DNA of 64,000 nucleotides from Balneolaceae bacterium (GTDB lineage Bacteria; Bacteroidota; Rhodothermia; Balneolales; Balneolaceae). The notes under the pieces are model-generated. The model was not told the origin of the DNA. It saw nothing but the letters and a program-made list of their open reading frames with translations, and did not search any database. A program made the translations under genes and the position numbers. This document shows positions 61,632-64,000 of this stretch, one piece after another; position 1 is the stretch's first letter; each line of letters begins with the position of its first letter. The DNA lies in NCBI GenBank assembly GCA_034521495.1, contig JAXHMK010000016.1, forward strand, positions 94,124 through 158,123, given 5' to 3'.

Positions 61632-62528
61632 ATGAACACAAAAAAGAATAACATTCATTTTAAAAGACAAGAGCTTATCGCAGATTCACAGCACCCTATC
61701 AGAAAGCCGCTCACCGAATTTTTAAAAGCTGGTTTTTTTATTTCAGTTTTTCTGATGTTTTTTATTCCTGTTTCAAATGCCCAGAACCTGGATGTTCCTT
61801 ACGTGCCAACACCCAGTGATGTGGTTGAAGTTATGCTCGACCTGGCTGACGTAGGACCCGGTGATTATGTGATTGATCTCGGATCGGGAGACGGACGAAT
61901 TGTAATAGCTGCTGCAAAAAGAGGCGCCGTTGGCCACGGCATCGATCTAAATCCTACCCGGGTGAGGGAAGCCAGGGAAAATGCTGAATCTGAGGGAGTT
62001 TCAGACCGGGTTATCTTCAGGGAAGCAGACATTTTTGAAACGGATTTCAGCCAGGCATCTGTCATTACCATGTATCTTCTCAGTTCTGTAAATGTAAAAT
62101 TACGGCCATATCTTCTTGACAAACTCAGCCCGGGCACTCGTGTGGTTTCACATAGTTTTGATATGGACGAGTGGCAGCCTGATAAAGCTGAACGATACGC
62201 TAATCGCGATATCTATTATTGGGTAATCCCTGCTGATGTTGACGGAAATTGGCAATGGGAAACCGCCGGCCAATCGTTTTCCATGCAGATCAATCAAACC
62301 TACCAGGAGGTTGATATTACCTTGAGAGCAGGAGATTTAGAGTTAACTACTGAAGAGGCTACCCTCAGCGGAAAACGATTGACACTGATTGCTCATGATG
62401 AAATCAGCAACACCCGTTACATCTTCAGCGGCTCCGTTGAGGATCATTCTGTCCGGGGATATGCACAGATTCACAATGAAGAATTAAACCGTATTGATCG
62501 GTGGTCAGCTACATTGGATGAAGAATGA
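61632..62528 (+). CDS. Class I SAM-dependent methyltransferase with N-terminal signal/anchor
   Basis: This 298-residue protein has a basic N terminus and a hydrophobic segment (about 32-50) ending PVSNAQ, which looks like a cleavable signal peptide. A methyltransferase core follows: PYVPTPSDVVEVMLDLA, motif I VIDLGSGDGRIVI (about 81-93), HGIDLNPTRV, and ITMYLLSSVN. The C-terminal 100 residues look beta-rich. A predicted exported methyltransferase is odd because SAM is cytoplasmic; the segment may instead anchor it with the domain inside. It overlaps the next gene by four bases (ATGA). Confidence 0.8.
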   Translation: MNTKKNNIHFKRQELIADSQHPIRKPLTEFLKAGFFISVFLMFFIPVSNAQNLDVPYVPTPSDVVEVMLDLADVGPGDYVIDLGSGDGRIVIAAAKRGAVGHGIDLNPTRVREARENAESEGVSDRVIFREADIFETDFSQASVITMYLLSSVNVKLRPYLLDKLSPGTRVVSHSFDMDEWQPDKAERYANRDIYYWVIPADVDGNWQWETAGQSFSMQINQTYQEVDITLRAGDLELTTEEATLSGKRLTLIAHDEISNTRYIFSGSVEDHSVRGYAQIHNEELNRIDRWSATLDEE

Positions 62529-63871
62529 ATAGAATATCCCGGGAGCAAATTCGACCGGTATTTACAACTCTGAGCTCTATTGCGGTAGTTGTTGGAATTG
62601 TTGTCGGAATCGGAATTTTCCGTCTTCCGCCAATTGTAGCGAGTAACTCAGCCAGTGAATTTCAGTTCATTGCATTCTGGGTGGCAGGCGGATTTATCTC
62701 TTTAATGGGTGCACTTTGCTATGCCGAACTTGCCTCCTCAAAACCCGATGCCGGAGGCGAATATCATTTCCTGAGCAATGCATTTGGTTCATCCGTGGGA
62801 TTCCTGTTTACATGGGGGCGCATGACAGTAATTCAAACCGGCTCAATTGCCCTGATTGCTTTTATTCTCGGCGATTATGCTTCCTTAATTCTTGATTTGG
62901 GCCTTCATAGCTCAACCATCTATGCGATTCTTACCATTGTGGTTCTGACCGGTGTTAATCTATTGGGAACAGATCCCTCCAGGCGTATTCAAAATGTTCT
63001 TACAGCGTCTATCATCCTGATGCTTGTTGTTTTATCTCTGTTTGCATTTATATCTGCGGAATCACTCCCTTCGGTATCTAATTCCGCCTCGCCCGGTGAC
63101 GGATTGTTCTCAGGAGGGTCGGTAGGTGCTGCCATGATCTTTGTTCTGCTAACATACGGCGGATGGAATGAAGCAGCCTATCTCTCCGGAGAAATTCAGG
63201 ATGTGAAACGAAATATGATGAAAGTACTCCTGTTTGGCATTTTTATTATTACAGCACTGTACGTACTGGTCAATGTTGCATACCTGCAGGTACTCGGCCT
63301 CGAACATCTGCAAAATTCTGAAACGGTCGGTGCTGAATTAACTACTCAACTTTTTGGAAATGAAAGCACGTTCATAGTCGCGATCATTGTCATCGCAACG
63401 GCGCTATCTACGGCAAATGCAACAATCATTACAGGTGCCAGAACCAATTACGCCCTGGGCCGTGATTTTCCGCTTCTCCGGTTTATGGGAAGATGGAAAT
63501 CCTCTAACAACACACCGGTCAATGCGCTGATTGTACAGGGGGGCATTGCGTTGATACTGGTGGGTCTGGGCGCATGGTCTCAGCAGGCGGTTCAAACTAT
63601 GGTTGATTACACGGCTCCTGTTTTCTGGTTCTTCTTATTATTAACCACTGTCACTCTCTTCATCTTTCGTTACCGATCTGAGACAGACCAGCGTCCCTTT
63701 TCTGTCCCCCTCTACCCTGTCACTCCGGTTCTTTTTTTAATCGCCTGCGGTTATATGCTTTATTCAAGCCTGGCATTCACCGGCACAGGTGCATTAGCTG
63801 GTGTTGCAATTCTCTTGGCCGGACTCCCGGTTTATTTTTGGGCTAAATTTCATAAAACCAATTCCAATTAG
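62525..63871 (+). CDS. APC-family amino acid permease
   Basis: This 448-residue inner-membrane transporter of about twelve TM helices begins with the APC pattern AVVVGIVVGIGIFRLPP (TM1 with the GxGIF substrate loop), followed by GALCYAELASSKPDAGGEYHFL (the conserved E/GGEY motif) and YGGWNEAAYLSGEI. It is likely to exchange or import amino acids; substrate not predictable. Its ATG overlaps the TGA of the methyltransferase gene, implying coupling. Confidence 0.92.
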   Translation: MNRISREQIRPVFTTLSSIAVVVGIVVGIGIFRLPPIVASNSASEFQFIAFWVAGGFISLMGALCYAELASSKPDAGGEYHFLSNAFGSSVGFLFTWGRMTVIQTGSIALIAFILGDYASLILDLGLHSSTIYAILTIVVLTGVNLLGTDPSRRIQNVLTASIILMLVVLSLFAFISAESLPSVSNSASPGDGLFSGGSVGAAMIFVLLTYGGWNEAAYLSGEIQDVKRNMMKVLLFGIFIITALYVLVNVAYLQVLGLEHLQNSETVGAELTTQLFGNESTFIVAIIVIATALSTANATIITGARTNYALGRDFPLLRFMGRWKSSNNTPVNALIVQGGIALILVGLGAWSQQAVQTMVDYTAPVFWFFLLLTTVTLFIFRYRSETDQRPFSVPLYPVTPVLFLIACGYMLYSSLAFTGTGALAGVAILLAGLPVYFWAKFHKTNSN

Positions 63872-63972
63872 GTAAAGATGAGTAAATTTCAGTAAACCGA
63901 TAAAAAATAATCCAAAAATCTTCTTGTAGAAGAACCGGGGCTACCCTTATATTTGAGGTCTTGAAATGATGT

Positions 63973-64000
63973 GCCTCGGTGGCGGAATTGGTAGACGCGT
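63973..64000 (+). tRNA. tRNA-Leu, 5' end only (cut by the window edge)
   Basis: GCCTCGGTGGCGGAATTGG then TAGACGCG matches the acceptor and D-arm of bacterial tRNA-Leu (G-x-x-GGTGG-x-GGAATTGGTAGACGC). The anticodon lies beyond the window, so the codon class is not seen. Confidence 0.88.

Overview
The window looks like a chromosomal segment from a marine or saline member of the Balneolota/Rhodothermota (wider Bacteroidota-Chlorobiota group). The main clue is the C-terminal sorting domain of the GH88 protein (21427-22902), which has the NYPNPFN-type start used by type IX secretion cargo in these phyla. Moderate-to-low GC, scarce Shine-Dalgarno sequences and short dispersed palindromic repeats also fit. 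The phylum is an inference, because no rRNA or complete marker gene is present.

Region 1 (366-40270) is a large exopolysaccharide/capsule locus, almost all on the minus strand. Read in the direction of transcription it holds: a WbpL/WecA-type initiating transferase; two membrane-bound WbpM-type nucleotide-sugar dehydratases flanking a UDP-sugar 6-dehydrogenase and a UDP-uronate 4-epimerase; a Wzz-like chain-length protein; a PglK/MsbA-like ABC exporter; a block of GT2/GT4 glycosyltransferases (one broken by a +1 frameshift); an asparagine-synthase-like protein; a sulfotransferase; a methyltransferase; a Wzy/ligase-like membrane protein; a GDP-mannose 3,5-epimerase; a WecG-type transferase; GDP-L-fucose synthase; a second (polyprenyl-P hexose-1-P) initiating transferase; a Wza-like SLBB protein; GDP-mannose dehydratase; a second ABC exporter; a BY-kinase fused to Wzz; and a small SLBB protein. 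Set into it in the opposite orientation are two plus-strand genes (20087-22902): an alginate-lyase-family lipoprotein and a GH88 unsaturated uronyl hydrolase. Together these predict a fucose- and uronate-containing, probably sulfated polymer, with a dedicated pair of enzymes able to cut a uronic-acid polymer.

Region 2 (40472-48827) carries an alpha/beta hydrolase, an acyl-CoA thioesterase, an Hpt protein, a PhoB/PhoR-like two-component pair, galE, an endonuclease/exonuclease/phosphatase-family protein and a PAS/HisKA_2 sensor kinase with a degenerate ATPase domain.

Region 3 (49463-57560) has a pfkB-type kinase divergent from a complete set of genes for non-phosphorylative L-fucose catabolism: mutarotase, FucP permease, L-fucose dehydrogenase, fuconolactonase, L-fuconate dehydratase, 2-keto-3-deoxy-L-fuconate dehydrogenase and a FAH-family diketo-acid hydrolase. 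An 18-bp palindrome upstream of the first gene is a candidate operator. The window therefore encodes both GDP-L-fucose synthesis and L-fucose breakdown.

Region 4 (57768-64000) contains an SDR, a quinone-oxidoreductase-like MDR, an aldo/keto reductase, an apparently exported SAM methyltransferase overlapping an APC permease, and the 5' end of a tRNA-Leu cut by the window edge.

Intergenic DNA is rich in small mobile-like repeats. There are two nearly identical 129-bp MITE-like elements with 16-bp terminal inverted repeats and 5-bp target duplications. A palindrome family shows a compensatory arm change. Two elements share TTTCGACTTC termini, and there is one C/G-rich inverted element.
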